Source: Tyzzerella sp. (GTDB lineage Bacteria > Bacillota > Clostridia > Lachnospirales > Lachnospiraceae). From it: a stretch of DNA of 64,000 nt. Made by a program: the position numbers and the translations under genes. Where the stretch lies: NCBI GenBank assembly GCA_017472665.1, contig JAFUOS010000020.1, forward strand, positions 1 through 64,000. Direction: 5' to 3'. The notes under the pieces are model-generated. The model had not been told where the DNA came from and did no database searches. It was given only the letters and a program-made list of their open reading frames with translations. Shown here in pieces: positions 1-7,564 of this stretch; the stretch's first letter is position 1, and each line of letters begins with the position of its first letter.

Positions 1-375
1 AGAACGGATTTTCTACAGAAGTTATCTACTAAAATGATTCGTGAAAATGATGTCATATGCATTGAGGACTTGCAGGTAAAGAACATGATTCGTAACCACA
101 AGTTGGCAAGAAACATTGCAGATGTTTCTTGGTCAGAGTTTACCAGACAGTTGGAATATAAGGCAGACTGGTATGGAAGGAAACTTGTAAAGGTAGATAA
201 ATGGTATGCGAGTAGTCAGATATGTAACTGCTGTGGACATCAGTTTCCGATTACAAAGGACTTATCTGTTAGAGAATGGATATGTCCAAACTGTCACACA
301 ACATTAGACAGAGATAGAAATGCGGCAAAGAACATACTGAGAGAAGGGAAAAGAATCTTGGCTAATGCAGCCTAA
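1..375 (+). mobile_element. tnpB: IS200/IS605-family TnpB (OrfB), C-terminal part, cut by window edge
   Basis: The reading frame is open from the first base and ends at 375, so only the last 124 or so residues of an RNA-guided TnpB nuclease are visible. A CIEDL motif carries the second RuvC acidic residue. A four-cysteine zinc ribbon follows (CNCCG and CPNC), then [11 protein letters not shown], which holds the third RuvC aspartate. All three are standard for TnpB/OrfB. An ATG at position 34 lies inside the gene and is not the start. The 3' end is intact and is followed directly by a structured right end. TnpA and the left end, if present, lie outside the window. The visible catalytic residues look intact. 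Confidence 0.9.
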
Positions 376-481
376 TAACAACATATATAAGAACCGTAGG
401 AACTGCGGGGATAGCCTGGATATGCTTAGTGCGTTAGCACTATCGACCAGGAACCCTGCGACTTAAGTCGTGGGAGGTTCA
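376..481 (+). ncRNA. Probable TnpB omega RNA 3' region / IS right end
   Basis: The 106 bases after tnpB fold well. TAGTGC (427-432) pairs with GCACTA (437-442) over a GTTA loop. At the right tip GAACC (451-455) pairs with GGTTC (476-480), enclosing the perfect palindrome CGACTTAAGTCG (459-470). IS605-type elements end in such a subterminal hairpin, and the guide RNA of TnpB is transcribed from the 3' end of the gene through this hairpin, with the guide taken from flanking DNA. On that model the guide would start near 482, inside the interrupted MFS gene. The 5' limit of the RNA probably lies inside tnpB and cannot be fixed here. Confidence 0.65.
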
Positions 482-483
482 GG

Positions 484-789
484 ATTGCATTGGTGCCTTT
501 ACCGATTGTGAGCGTGATCGGATGCAGTATTTGTGGTTTTTCGGTTGGAATTATGTGGCCGGGGACGTTTAGTATGGCGTCGGCAAAGATTAGGAATGGC
601 GGAACGGCGATGTTTGCGCTGATGGCGCTGGCAGGGGATTTGGGATGTTCGAGTGGTCCGACTTTGGTTGGAACGGTTTCGGATTTGTTTTCGGAGAATC
701 TGCGAGTGGGGATTTTGGCGGCGTTGGTGTTCCCGGGGATGCTATTGATAGGGATTGGTTTGATTCGAAAAATGACGCGTGGGAGATAA
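484..789 (+). pseudogene. MFS transporter, C-terminal fragment interrupted by the IS element
   Basis: An in-frame stretch of about 101 residues starts at the IS right end and stops at 789. It has three hydrophobic segments separated by short polar turns, with glycine-rich helices (for example SICGFSVGIMWPGTFS and GDLGCSSGPTLVGTVSD) as in the last helices of major facilitator transporters. There is no ribosome-binding site or plausible start; a TTG at 490 is only an internal codon. The remainder of the gene must lie left of the IS, outside the window. The substrate cannot be inferred. Confidence 0.7.
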
Positions 790-810
790 AAATTTTTCTT
801 AGAATGTTTC

Positions 811-852
811 TGATACTCAACTACTTGACATATGTCAAGTGGATGAGTATCA
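811..852. repeat. 42-bp near-perfect palindrome
   Basis: The outer arms TGATACTCA (811-819) and TGAGTATCA (844-852) are exact inverse complements. They enclose the perfect palindrome ACTTGACATATGTCAAGT (823-840), with only a 3-nt imperfect step on each side. It sits exactly between the MFS fragment and the HipA-like fragment and overlaps the start of the latter frame. It could be a strong hairpin, a dyad operator, or the scar of a lost element. No T-run follows, so it is not a classical terminator. Confidence 0.6.
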
Positions 853-1226
853 TTTTATATAGAGATAGTCACGGCGCGAATATTGAGGCACTTCGAAGTC
901 AAAAGAAAAAGGAAATACGATTGGCACCATTATTCGACCATGGGCTTTCTTTTGCATGTAGATGCCACGATATGAATTTGATTGATAAAGTGGATGTTAT
1001 GGAAGATAAGCCGGTACAATGTTTTGTTGGAGGTCGTTCGGCGCAGGAAAATCTAAAGTTAATTCCGCAGGATAAGCTGCCCAAAATAAATGAATTAAAA
1101 GAAACAGACAGAGAATATCTGTTTGAAGGTTTGGATAATATTATGCCGCAATGTTGGCAAAATAAAATATGGGAAATGATTTGGAAAAGGTGGCAATACT
1201 ATGAAAGTTTTTGCAATCAGAGATGA
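843..1226 (+). pseudogene. HipA-like kinase, N-terminally truncated
   Basis: About 127 residues related to the C-terminal half of HipA-type serine/threonine kinases. YRDSHGANIEAL resembles the catalytic D-x-x-x-x-N segment, and APLFDHGLSF resembles the metal-binding D-x-G segment that follows it. The N-terminal lobe with the nucleotide-binding strands is absent, and the frame upstream reads into the MFS fragment. The first methionine, at 843, lies in the 42-bp palindrome and has no ribosome-binding site. The 3' end overlaps the next gene by 26 bp, an arrangement typical of toxin-antitoxin-like pairs. A functional kinase is unlikely. The family call rests on motif resemblance only. Confidence 0.5.
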
Positions 1227-2016
1227 ATTTGACACAAGTAATAAAAATCTCGCGTATTTATTTTATTATGAAAATGAAAAGAAATTTTATATAGAATTAC
1301 CGGAGGATGCGGATCCTTGGGAAACCCCTCTTTTATTATCATCATTTTTGAAACGAGGTCAAAAAACGGTGAATTCTTACTGGAGCCTGATGTGGGTGAG
1401 ACAGCGGATTGTTCCTTCGGACAGGCAGAATTTGGGCCAGATACTAAAAGAGAATGGATTGGAAGAATATGATGAATTTGAACTTCTTATGTTGGCTAAT
1501 GGTCGTTGTGCGCAGGATGATTATTACTTAACACTGCTTTCTGAGGAGCAATTGCCAAGAGAATTTTTGGGACGATATCAGAAAAGAATTGAAGATGTAG
1601 TACCTCTGAAAGAGGGAAATTTGTTAGTGTTTTTTCGAGAGGGCAGTTTAAAAAAGGTGAATGTGAAGGATATTTTTAAAAATGATGTAAGATTTGCTGC
1701 TATTATGAATCGGAAGGATTTATTTGAAAAAGTGCGTATTCAGACAGGTGGATATGGGATTTATTGGAATGAACAGATTACGATTGCAGATGAAGTATTG
1801 TATAAGAATGGAGTAGATATTCCTTTAACTTTGGGGGATTTTCGAAGTTTTGTCTCAAACAGGGTGGTTAATACGGCAGAGGTGATGGAACTTTTAGAGT
1901 GTTCGCGGCAGAATGTGAATGATCTTGTAAAGCGTGGGAAATTAACACCTGTAAAGAAAAATCAAAAGAATACGTTGTTTTTAAAAAGTGAAGTGTTGCA
2001 AAGGAAATGGAGTTAA
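1201..2016 (+). CDS. HTH-domain protein paired with HipA-like kinase (putative antitoxin/partner)
   Basis: A 271-residue soluble protein. Residues 1-130 resemble the HipA N-terminal subdomain found in split HipA systems, including a YDEFELLMLANGRCAQDDYY segment. Residues 135-200 look like a DUF2442-type small domain (LLVFFREGSLKKVNVKD, then GGYGIYWNEQI). The last 50 residues form a MerR/excisionase-like helix-turn-helix (NTAEVMELLECSRQNVNDLVKRGKLTPV). The ATG at 1201 overlaps the end of the kinase fragment, which implies translational coupling before truncation. A DNA-binding antitoxin or partner for the kinase is the natural inference. It may now be an orphan. Confidence 0.55.
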   Translation: MKVFAIRDEFDTSNKNLAYLFYYENEKKFYIELPEDADPWETPLLLSSFLKRGQKTVNSYWSLMWVRQRIVPSDRQNLGQILKENGLEEYDEFELLMLANGRCAQDDYYLTLLSEEQLPREFLGRYQKRIEDVVPLKEGNLLVFFREGSLKKVNVKDIFKNDVRFAAIMNRKDLFEKVRIQTGGYGIYWNEQITIADEVLYKNGVDIPLTLGDFRSFVSNRVVNTAEVMELLECSRQNVNDLVKRGKLTPVKKNQKNTLFLKSEVLQRKWS

Positions 2017-2060
2017 AAACAATCAATATTCAACGAATTTTTCGATACAGAGAAAAATCA

Positions 2061-2112
2061 TCTCATAATACCCTGAATTTATTTAAAATAAAGGGTATTA
2101 TGAGATATTTTT
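2061..2112. terminator. Bidirectional rho-independent terminator
   Basis: A 14-bp perfect stem (2061-2074 with 2092-2105, arms TCTCATAATACCCT and AGGGTATTATGAGA), preceded by an A-run and followed by TATTTTT. It lies between two convergent genes and can serve both strands. Its ATACCC/GGGTAT core and the ATATAGAAA that follows also resemble the first hairpin of the intergenic repeat family at 41264, 56659 and 57901. Confidence 0.8.
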
Positions 2113-2125
2113 GAGTATATAGAAA

Positions 2126-2782
2126 TTATCTATCCAGCATCTTCAAGATATCTTCCGGCATAAGCCCATCGAATCCAGTAATCCATTCATCAGCCTCCGG
2201 CAGATTTTCCTTGGTAACAACACCGATAGCCTTCATACCGCCTCGATGCGCCGCTTCAATACCTGAGAATGAATCTTCGAAGACAATACAGTCTGCTGGA
2301 TCCAGTGAAAGTGCCTCCGCGCCTTTCAAAAATACTTCTGGGTCTGGCTTTGCAGCAGAAACGAGCGTACCGTCGATAATCACATCAAGTAAATCCATCA
2401 AATCCAGTTTTTCTAAGATGAAAGCCGCGTTTTTACTTGCAGAACCGAGTGCAGTTGGAATTTTTGCTGCTCTTGCAGCTTCCAAAAAGTTACGAACACC
2501 TGGAAGTACTTCTTCTTTTTTCAATGTTTCTAAAAATGTTTTGTAAAGATTATTTTTCTTCGTGCAATAATATTCTTTTTCTTCATCCGACATGGTGCGT
2601 CCGCCGATTTCTAAGATGATTTCAAAAGATTGAAGGCGGCTAACTCCTTTTAAACGTTCGTTATCCTCGATAGTGAAAGGAATGTTAAGTTCAGCTGCGA
2701 GTTCTTTCCAAGCCAGATAGTGGTATTTTGCAGTGTCTACAATGACACCGTCTAAATCAAAAATAAATCCTGTTTTGTTCAT
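2126..2782 (-). CDS. pgmB: Beta-phosphoglucomutase
   Basis: A 218-residue HAD-superfamily enzyme that interconverts beta-D-glucose 1-phosphate and glucose 6-phosphate in the cytosol. Motif I is FDLDGVIVDT with nucleophile D9 and acid/base D11. A beta-PGM-type cap carries RLKGVSRLQS. Motif II GSAS (113-116), motif III lysine 145 in KPDPEVF, and metal ligands E169/D170 in VFEDSFSG follow. Length is normal for the family. The ATG at 2782 has an ACGGAGG ribosome-binding site. It lies 59 bp downstream of the AraC regulator on the same strand, probably as one transcript. GH65 phosphorylases release beta-glucose 1-phosphate, so its partner is the GH65 enzyme at 18848. Confidence 0.92.
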   Translation of the reverse strand: MNKTGFIFDLDGVIVDTAKYHYLAWKELAAELNIPFTIEDNERLKGVSRLQSFEIILEIGGRTMSDEEKEYYCTKKNNLYKTFLETLKKEEVLPGVRNFLEAARAAKIPTALGSASKNAAFILEKLDLMDLLDVIIDGTLVSAAKPDPEVFLKGAEALSLDPADCIVFEDSFSGIEAAHRGGMKAIGVVTKENLPEADEWITGFDGLMPEDILKMLDR

Positions 2783-2841
2783 GTTTTTCCTCCGTATTTG
2801 ACATAAGTGATTTATTGCAAATAACAGAGGGGGAAAATGAT

Positions 2842-3666
2842 TTATTCAGTTGTTTGTTTGTGTGCGTTGTTCTTTTGGTTCAGCTGTACATACTGCTTTG
2901 GCGAGAATTTGTAGTAAGCTTTAAATGCCCTTGAGAAGCTGGCAATATCAGCATATCCAACCATCGTACTTGCCTGAGCCACTGTATGTCCCTGTAAAAT
3001 AAGGTTGCGGGCTGCCTGCAGGCGGGTATTCGTCCAATAAGACTTAATCGAAATACCAGTAAATTGTTTGAAAATGCGGCTTAAATAGCAGCGGTTTAAG
3101 TGAAGCTGCTCTGCCAGTTGATTGACATTCATGGTTGCATAATGATCGTGGATCATTTGACAAGCCTGCTCTACGTATTCTTCAGCCTTTCTGTAGTTCT
3201 GGCTGACATCTGTATTCATCTGTTTCATTCGGAAAATGAATTCCCATATGTAAGAAAGCAAAAGTGGTTCTAATGGAAAATTTTCTTTCTTGTTACAATT
3301 TGCAATCTTTAAAAACAGATTTTCAAGGTTCTTTGCCGGGAATACGTCTTGATAGTATAACTCCGGCAGTTCCAAATTAGAGCGAAAGCCAATCCAAATA
3401 TAGGTCCAAGGGTCTAAGACATCCGCCTGAAGCTGAAACGTTTCACCTGGACGTAAAATAAATGCTTCTTTCGCACGAACCAGAGTGGTTTCGCCATCTT
3501 TGTAGACGGTGCCGCATCCACTGAGAACATACTGGATTGTAAAGCTGTCTCGGCATGAAGGTTCAAACGTCCAGCCGGGCGCACACTGTTGATAACCGGC
3601 ACGGACAGGAACAATGTCGTTTGCCGGAATGGGGTTTACTGTAAAACGGTCAACTAATTTTTTCAT
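2842..3666 (-). CDS. AraC-family transcriptional regulator
   Basis: A 274-residue regulator. The N-terminal half is a cupin-like sugar-sensing domain (SFTIQYVLSGCGTVYKDGE, then AFILRPGETFQL). The C-terminal 100 residues contain two helix-turn-helix motifs (MNVNQLAEQLHLNRCYLSRIF and TVAQASTMVGYADIASFSRAFK) and the family signature ending YYKFSPKQY. The start at 3666 is chosen because AAGGAG lies 7 nt upstream; a longer frame from 3717 has no such site. It is transcribed away from the operon beginning at 4027. It is the obvious local regulator of that operon, probably an activator responding to an imported sugar. Confidence 0.9.
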   Translation of the reverse strand: MKKLVDRFTVNPIPANDIVPVRAGYQQCAPGWTFEPSCRDSFTIQYVLSGCGTVYKDGETTLVRAKEAFILRPGETFQLQADVLDPWTYIWIGFRSNLELPELYYQDVFPAKNLENLFLKIANCNKKENFPLEPLLLSYIWEFIFRMKQMNTDVSQNYRKAEEYVEQACQMIHDHYATMNVNQLAEQLHLNRCYLSRIFKQFTGISIKSYWTNTRLQAARNLILQGHTVAQASTMVGYADIASFSRAFKAYYKFSPKQYVQLNQKNNAHKQTTE

Positions 3667-3717
3667 TTTGACTCCTTGAAACTGGTTGAAATTAACACGA
3701 AATTTAATGCAAGTCAC

Positions 3718-3747
3718 ATTATATCAAAAAATAGGAACAGTGTGCAA
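3718..3747 (-). promoter_or_regulatory. Promoter of araC-pgmB
   Basis: On the minus strand, TTGCAC (3747-3742) and TATAAT (3723-3718) are separated by 18 bp, about 50 bp upstream of the araC start. The same segment is duplicated near 21173, where the -10 hexamer is no longer recognisable. Confidence 0.7.
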
Positions 3748-3935
3748 TAGATTTTTTAAAATTTTTTTGTAAAATTAGAATTGAAAATGGGGTTAGAATG
3801 ACTGGAAATGAAATGAAAAAACGGAAAAAATTGGCAAAATTGTATGAACATTCGTGAAAATACACAAAAAAGAGTTTACATAAATTTGCCAAAAACTTAA
3901 CCTAAAATTTACCAAAAAGTTACTTATAAGGGATA
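3730..3935 (+). promoter_or_regulatory. Control region of the catabolic operon, with candidate AraC half-sites
   Basis: This AT-rich divergent intergenic region has two direct repeats, TTTGCCAAAAACTTA (3885-3899) and TTTACCAAAAAGTTA (3908-3922), 23 bp apart, in the arrangement AraC-family activators often bind. Two blocks of it recur upstream of 21373: AATAGGAACA-TGTGCAATAGATTTT, and the repeat pair. Conservation of the repeats in both copies supports a binding role. No convincing sigma-A -35/-10 pair was found for the plus strand, which fits an activator-dependent promoter. Confidence 0.55.
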
Positions 3936-4026
3936 AAAATTGTTTAATAGCAACAAAATGACAACTCTGGGACCTTTAGTGAGGATTGGGGAATCTTAGG
4001 AAAAAAGAAGAGGGAGAAAATGAAAA

Positions 4027-4857
4027 ATGAAACTTGAAAATGCTTTACAGAAAGCGCGACAAGAAAAGGGAGTGCTGATAGCCGCTCATCGCGGGGTATC
4101 TGGCGGGAACATCCCTTTTAACACAAGGAAGGCATTTGATGCCGCTTTGTGTCAGGGGGCAGATATCCTGGAAACAGATATTACTGCCAGTGGAGATGGT
4201 GAATTATTTATCTTCCATCCAAAACAAGAGATTAATCATTTAAATCTTGACATTCATCTGGAAGAAATGACGGGCGATGAAATTAGAAAATTACGATATG
4301 TGAATTTTGACAATGCGCCGACAGAATATGAACTTCCAACCTTGGATGATTTTTTGGAGGCTTATAAGAACCGTTGCATTATTAATCTGGATCATGCATG
4401 GGATGATTTTCCACAAGTAATTCAAGCAGTACGCCGCCATGGCATGGAAGAGCAGATTTTAATGAAAGCTCCAGGAAAATTAAAATATGCTAAAATGATG
4501 GAGGAATTGGCACCTGACATTATGTTTATGCCGATTTTCAAAGAAAAAGATGAGTTTTCAGAACAATTAGAGAAAATGAATGTGAACTTTATTGGTTCCG
4601 AGTTAGTGTTCAAGACAGAAGACTCACCACTTGTGCAGGATGCATATTTGGAACTTCAACATAAGAAGGGACGACTTTTGTGGGTGAATTCCCTTCTGTA
4701 TTCGTATGAGGCACAATTAAGTGCCGGTCACTCAGATGATATTGCGGTAGCAGGCGACCCTGATTATGGCTGGGGATGGCTGATTGATAAGGGGTTTGAT
4801 ATTATTCAGACGGACTGGGTAATGCCGCTACGCTGCTATATATCAAACAAAAAATAA
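4027..4857 (+). CDS. Glycerophosphodiester phosphodiesterase-like protein (GDPD family)
   Basis: A 276-residue protein without signal peptide or membrane helix, so cytosolic. The TIM-barrel GDPD pattern is visible: H21-R22-G23 at the first strand, E49 and D51 in ILETDI as metal ligands, and H64 in FIFHP. It departs from classical GDPDs in two places. The PENT segment after HRG reads PFNT, losing the usual glutamate, and the usual HD reads HP. This suggests a subfamily with a different or altered reaction, and glycerophosphodiesters need not be its substrate. AGGGAG lies about 10 nt before the ATG. It is the first gene of the importer operon, 16 bp before the binding protein, which suggests it acts on the imported compound. 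Confidence 0.75.
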   Translation: MKLENALQKARQEKGVLIAAHRGVSGGNIPFNTRKAFDAALCQGADILETDITASGDGELFIFHPKQEINHLNLDIHLEEMTGDEIRKLRYVNFDNAPTEYELPTLDDFLEAYKNRCIINLDHAWDDFPQVIQAVRRHGMEEQILMKAPGKLKYAKMMEELAPDIMFMPIFKEKDEFSEQLEKMNVNFIGSELVFKTEDSPLVQDAYLELQHKKGRLLWVNSLLYSYEAQLSAGHSDDIAVAGDPDYGWGWLIDKGFDIIQTDWVMPLRCYISNKK

Positions 4858-4873
4858 AGGAGGAGAAAAAAAT

Positions 4874-6571
4874 ATGAAAGGTAAAAGAGTATTGGCCCTG
4901 TTATTATCCGTTTGTATGGTAGCAGGAACAGCAGTAGGTTGTGGAAAAGGTTCTGATGACAAGGACAAATCAGGAAAAAGTAATGTATCAGCAGAAGTGC
5001 CTGACTACATGAACATGGACAGCCAGCTTCCAATTGTAAAGGAAGGAACAGACATCACATTAGAGGTAATGATTGTAAATGGTCCATTGTATTCGAACTT
5101 AGACAGCATTAAAGATGTATATTTCACAAGTGCTTACGAAGAAAAGACTGGTGTAAAGATTGAATGGACAGAAGTATCTTCCGATGCATTCGAAGATCAG
5201 TTGGCATTGCGTTTAACAACAGGAGATTTACCAGACGTCATCTTAAAAGGCGGAGTATCAAACTCATCACAGTTAAAATATGGTGATCAAGGATATTTCT
5301 TAAATCTCATGGAAAACAATTTGTTAGAAACTTATGCACCTAACTACTGGGCATTGGCCGAAAAATATCCAGAAATCTTATCTGCATCCATGATGCCGGA
5401 CGGATCTGTATATTCACTCGGTATGGTGAAAAACTCAACAGGTTCTACACTTGCAAGTAAGCTTTTCTTCAATCAGGAATGGCTGAGCAAACTTGGTCTT
5501 AGCGTGCCAACTACAGCAGATGAGTTTTACAATGTGCTGAATCAATCCAAGAACAATGACCCAAATGGAAACGGCAGAGCAGATGAAATTGGTCTTTACG
5601 TCAAACCAGACCACTTACAATACGTAACATTTGGTATGTTTGGAATTGGTAACCGTGGTAGAAACAACAGCTACATTGACTGGGATGAAGAAAACGAATG
5701 CGTACGTTACTTTGCAGCAACAGATGGTTTCCGTGACTGGGTCGAATGGGCAAGCAAATTATACAAAGAAGGTTTGCTTAACAAAGAATACTTTGACTTC
5801 ACAGAAAGTAACTTAGGTAACTACATTAACAACAATGTTTGTGGTACATTCGCTTACACAAACTTGTCTATGATTGGAGGAGAAACACAGCAGAAATTTA
5901 CATATCTGGATGGAACAATGACAGGTCCTAACGGAGATAACGATTATTATGGTGTGAACAGTATCGGTTCTACCGGTTCTTACATCATTACAACATCTTG
6001 TGAATATCCGGAAGTAGCACTTCGCTGGGCAGACTACTTCTTCTGTGATGAAGGTTCTTTATTCTTCTACTATGGAGATGAAGGCGTAACTTACGATGCA
6101 TTAGATGACGGTACATATAAATTTAATGACACAGTTTTAGCAGATTATTATTCAGGAGCAGATTCTTATGATGGATGTGCAACACGTGTCAGCCTTTACG
6201 GTTATGGTAACACACCAACTATGACAAAAGTACCATTTAACAGTGCAGATGATAACAAAGGTGTTGCATTAGAAGCAGCAAATGCTTTGATTGAAGACTG
6301 TGCAATTGCATGGCCAATGTTCACATTTACTTCTCAAGAACAGAGAATTATCGAAGATAACAAGAACGACCTTGATTCATATGTTGCTTCTATGAGAGAT
6401 GCATGGATCATGGGCACACAGCCTTTGGATGATGATTCATGGAATCAATTCTTAGATACCATTGAAAACATGGGTGTTCAAGATGTATTAGAGGTATATG
6501 AAGCTGCTTTGGAAAGAGCTTATGAAAATGGCTTTGAAGAAGGATATCATACTTTGAATGAATTTGAATAA
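4874..6571 (+). CDS. ABC transporter substrate-binding lipoprotein (oligosaccharide type)
   Basis: A 565-residue extracellular solute-binding protein. A lipoprotein signal peptide ends in VAGTAVGC, with the lipidated cysteine at residue 23. The size, about 130 residues longer than simple sugar-binding proteins, and the adjacent LplB/YtcP-type permeases place it in the LipO/YtcQ-like group that handles complex oligosaccharides. A DPNGNGRADEIGL segment is the calcium-loop-like motif seen in many members. A ribosome-binding site (AGGAGGAG) precedes the ATG. The ligand is unknown; the neighbouring GH65 phosphorylase suggests an alpha-glucoside. Confidence 0.9.
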   Translation: MKGKRVLALLLSVCMVAGTAVGCGKGSDDKDKSGKSNVSAEVPDYMNMDSQLPIVKEGTDITLEVMIVNGPLYSNLDSIKDVYFTSAYEEKTGVKIEWTEVSSDAFEDQLALRLTTGDLPDVILKGGVSNSSQLKYGDQGYFLNLMENNLLETYAPNYWALAEKYPEILSASMMPDGSVYSLGMVKNSTGSTLASKLFFNQEWLSKLGLSVPTTADEFYNVLNQSKNNDPNGNGRADEIGLYVKPDHLQYVTFGMFGIGNRGRNNSYIDWDEENECVRYFAATDGFRDWVEWASKLYKEGLLNKEYFDFTESNLGNYINNNVCGTFAYTNLSMIGGETQQKFTYLDGTMTGPNGDNDYYGVNSIGSTGSYIITTSCEYPEVALRWADYFFCDEGSLFFYYGDEGVTYDALDDGTYKFNDTVLADYYSGADSYDGCATRVSLYGYGNTPTMTKVPFNSADDNKGVALEAANALIEDCAIAWPMFTFTSQEQRIIEDNKNDLDSYVASMRDAWIMGTQPLDDDSWNQFLDTIENMGVQDVLEVYEAALERAYENGFEEGYHTLNEFE

Positions 6572-6582
6572 GGAGGAACGCT

Positions 6583-7551
6583 ATGAAAAAGGAGAAAGCT
6601 TCTTTGGCAGTAAGAACAAAGAATTGGCTTCGTAACGAAGCGTATCTTTGGAAACGTTCTCTCGGAAAATACCATCAGCTGTATTTTCTTCTGATACCGG
6701 TAATCTTGAACTTTGTGATTTTCCACTATGTTCCGATGGGCGGTATTCAGATTGCTTTTAAAGACTTTAAGATATCAGAAGGTGTCTTGGGAAGTGAGTG
6801 GATCGGTTGGGATCATTTTGAACGCTTTTTTGGCGCGTACAATTTCTGGACTATCTTGGGCAATACGTTAATTATTAGTTTGCTCAGTTTGGCTTTTTCA
6901 TTCCCACTCAGCATTTGTCTGGCATTGGTATTGAATGAAATTCAGAATAAAAAATTAAACAGTACTCTTCAGACGGTGTTCTTTGTGCCACACTTCATAT
7001 CTACGGTAGTAGTTGTAGGTATGTTACAGGCGTTTCTATCACCAGAGACAGGTATTGTTAACGTCCTGCTTATGAAATTGGGAGTAATTCAGGAAGGAAT
7101 TTACTTTACCAGATTGGAAGAGTATTTCCGTCCAATGTACATCATCTCAGGTTTATGGCAGAACATGGGATGGAATGCAGCAATTTACTTATCTGCTTTG
7201 ACTGCAATCGATCCGGAACTTTATGACGCGGCATCCGTAGATGGTGCTAACAAATGGCAGCAGTTAACACGTATTACATTGCCTTGTATATGGCCAACGA
7301 TTGTCATTCAGTTGATTCTGAAATGTGGACATATCATGAGCGTAGGTTATGAAAAAGTATTGCTTATGCAGACCTCAACAAATGAAAGCGTATCGCAGAT
7401 TATATCTACGTTCGTTTATGAAAAAGGTATTGTATCACAACAATACGACTACGCAACAGCCATAGGTTTGTTTAACTCCGTAATCAATCTGATTGTGCTT
7501 CTGATTGTAAACCGTATTGCGAAGAAGCGCAGCGATGTCAGCCTGTGGTAA
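6583..7551 (+). CDS. ABC transporter permease, LplB type
   Basis: A 322-residue inner-membrane permease with about six transmembrane segments. The family-specific N-terminal segment YFLLIPVILNFVIFHYVP is followed by MGGIQIAFKDFK. The cytoplasmic EAA-like loop is present (DPELYDAASVDGANKWQQLTRI), the docking site for the ATPase. GGAGG precedes the ATG and the gap to the binding-protein gene is 11 bp, so the two are co-transcribed. It forms the channel with the next gene product. No ATPase gene is present in this operon. Confidence 0.9.
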   Translation: MKKEKASLAVRTKNWLRNEAYLWKRSLGKYHQLYFLLIPVILNFVIFHYVPMGGIQIAFKDFKISEGVLGSEWIGWDHFERFFGAYNFWTILGNTLIISLLSLAFSFPLSICLALVLNEIQNKKLNSTLQTVFFVPHFISTVVVVGMLQAFLSPETGIVNVLLMKLGVIQEGIYFTRLEEYFRPMYIISGLWQNMGWNAAIYLSALTAIDPELYDAASVDGANKWQQLTRITLPCIWPTIVIQLILKCGHIMSVGYEKVLLMQTSTNESVSQIISTFVYEKGIVSQQYDYATAIGLFNSVINLIVLLIVNRIAKKRSDVSLW

Positions 7552-7564
7552 GGAGGGGATGTTC

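Noticed and set aside
645-842. N-terminal extension of the HipA-like frame
   Set aside because: This part is only another reading frame of the MFS fragment and has glycine-rich, non-HipA sequence.
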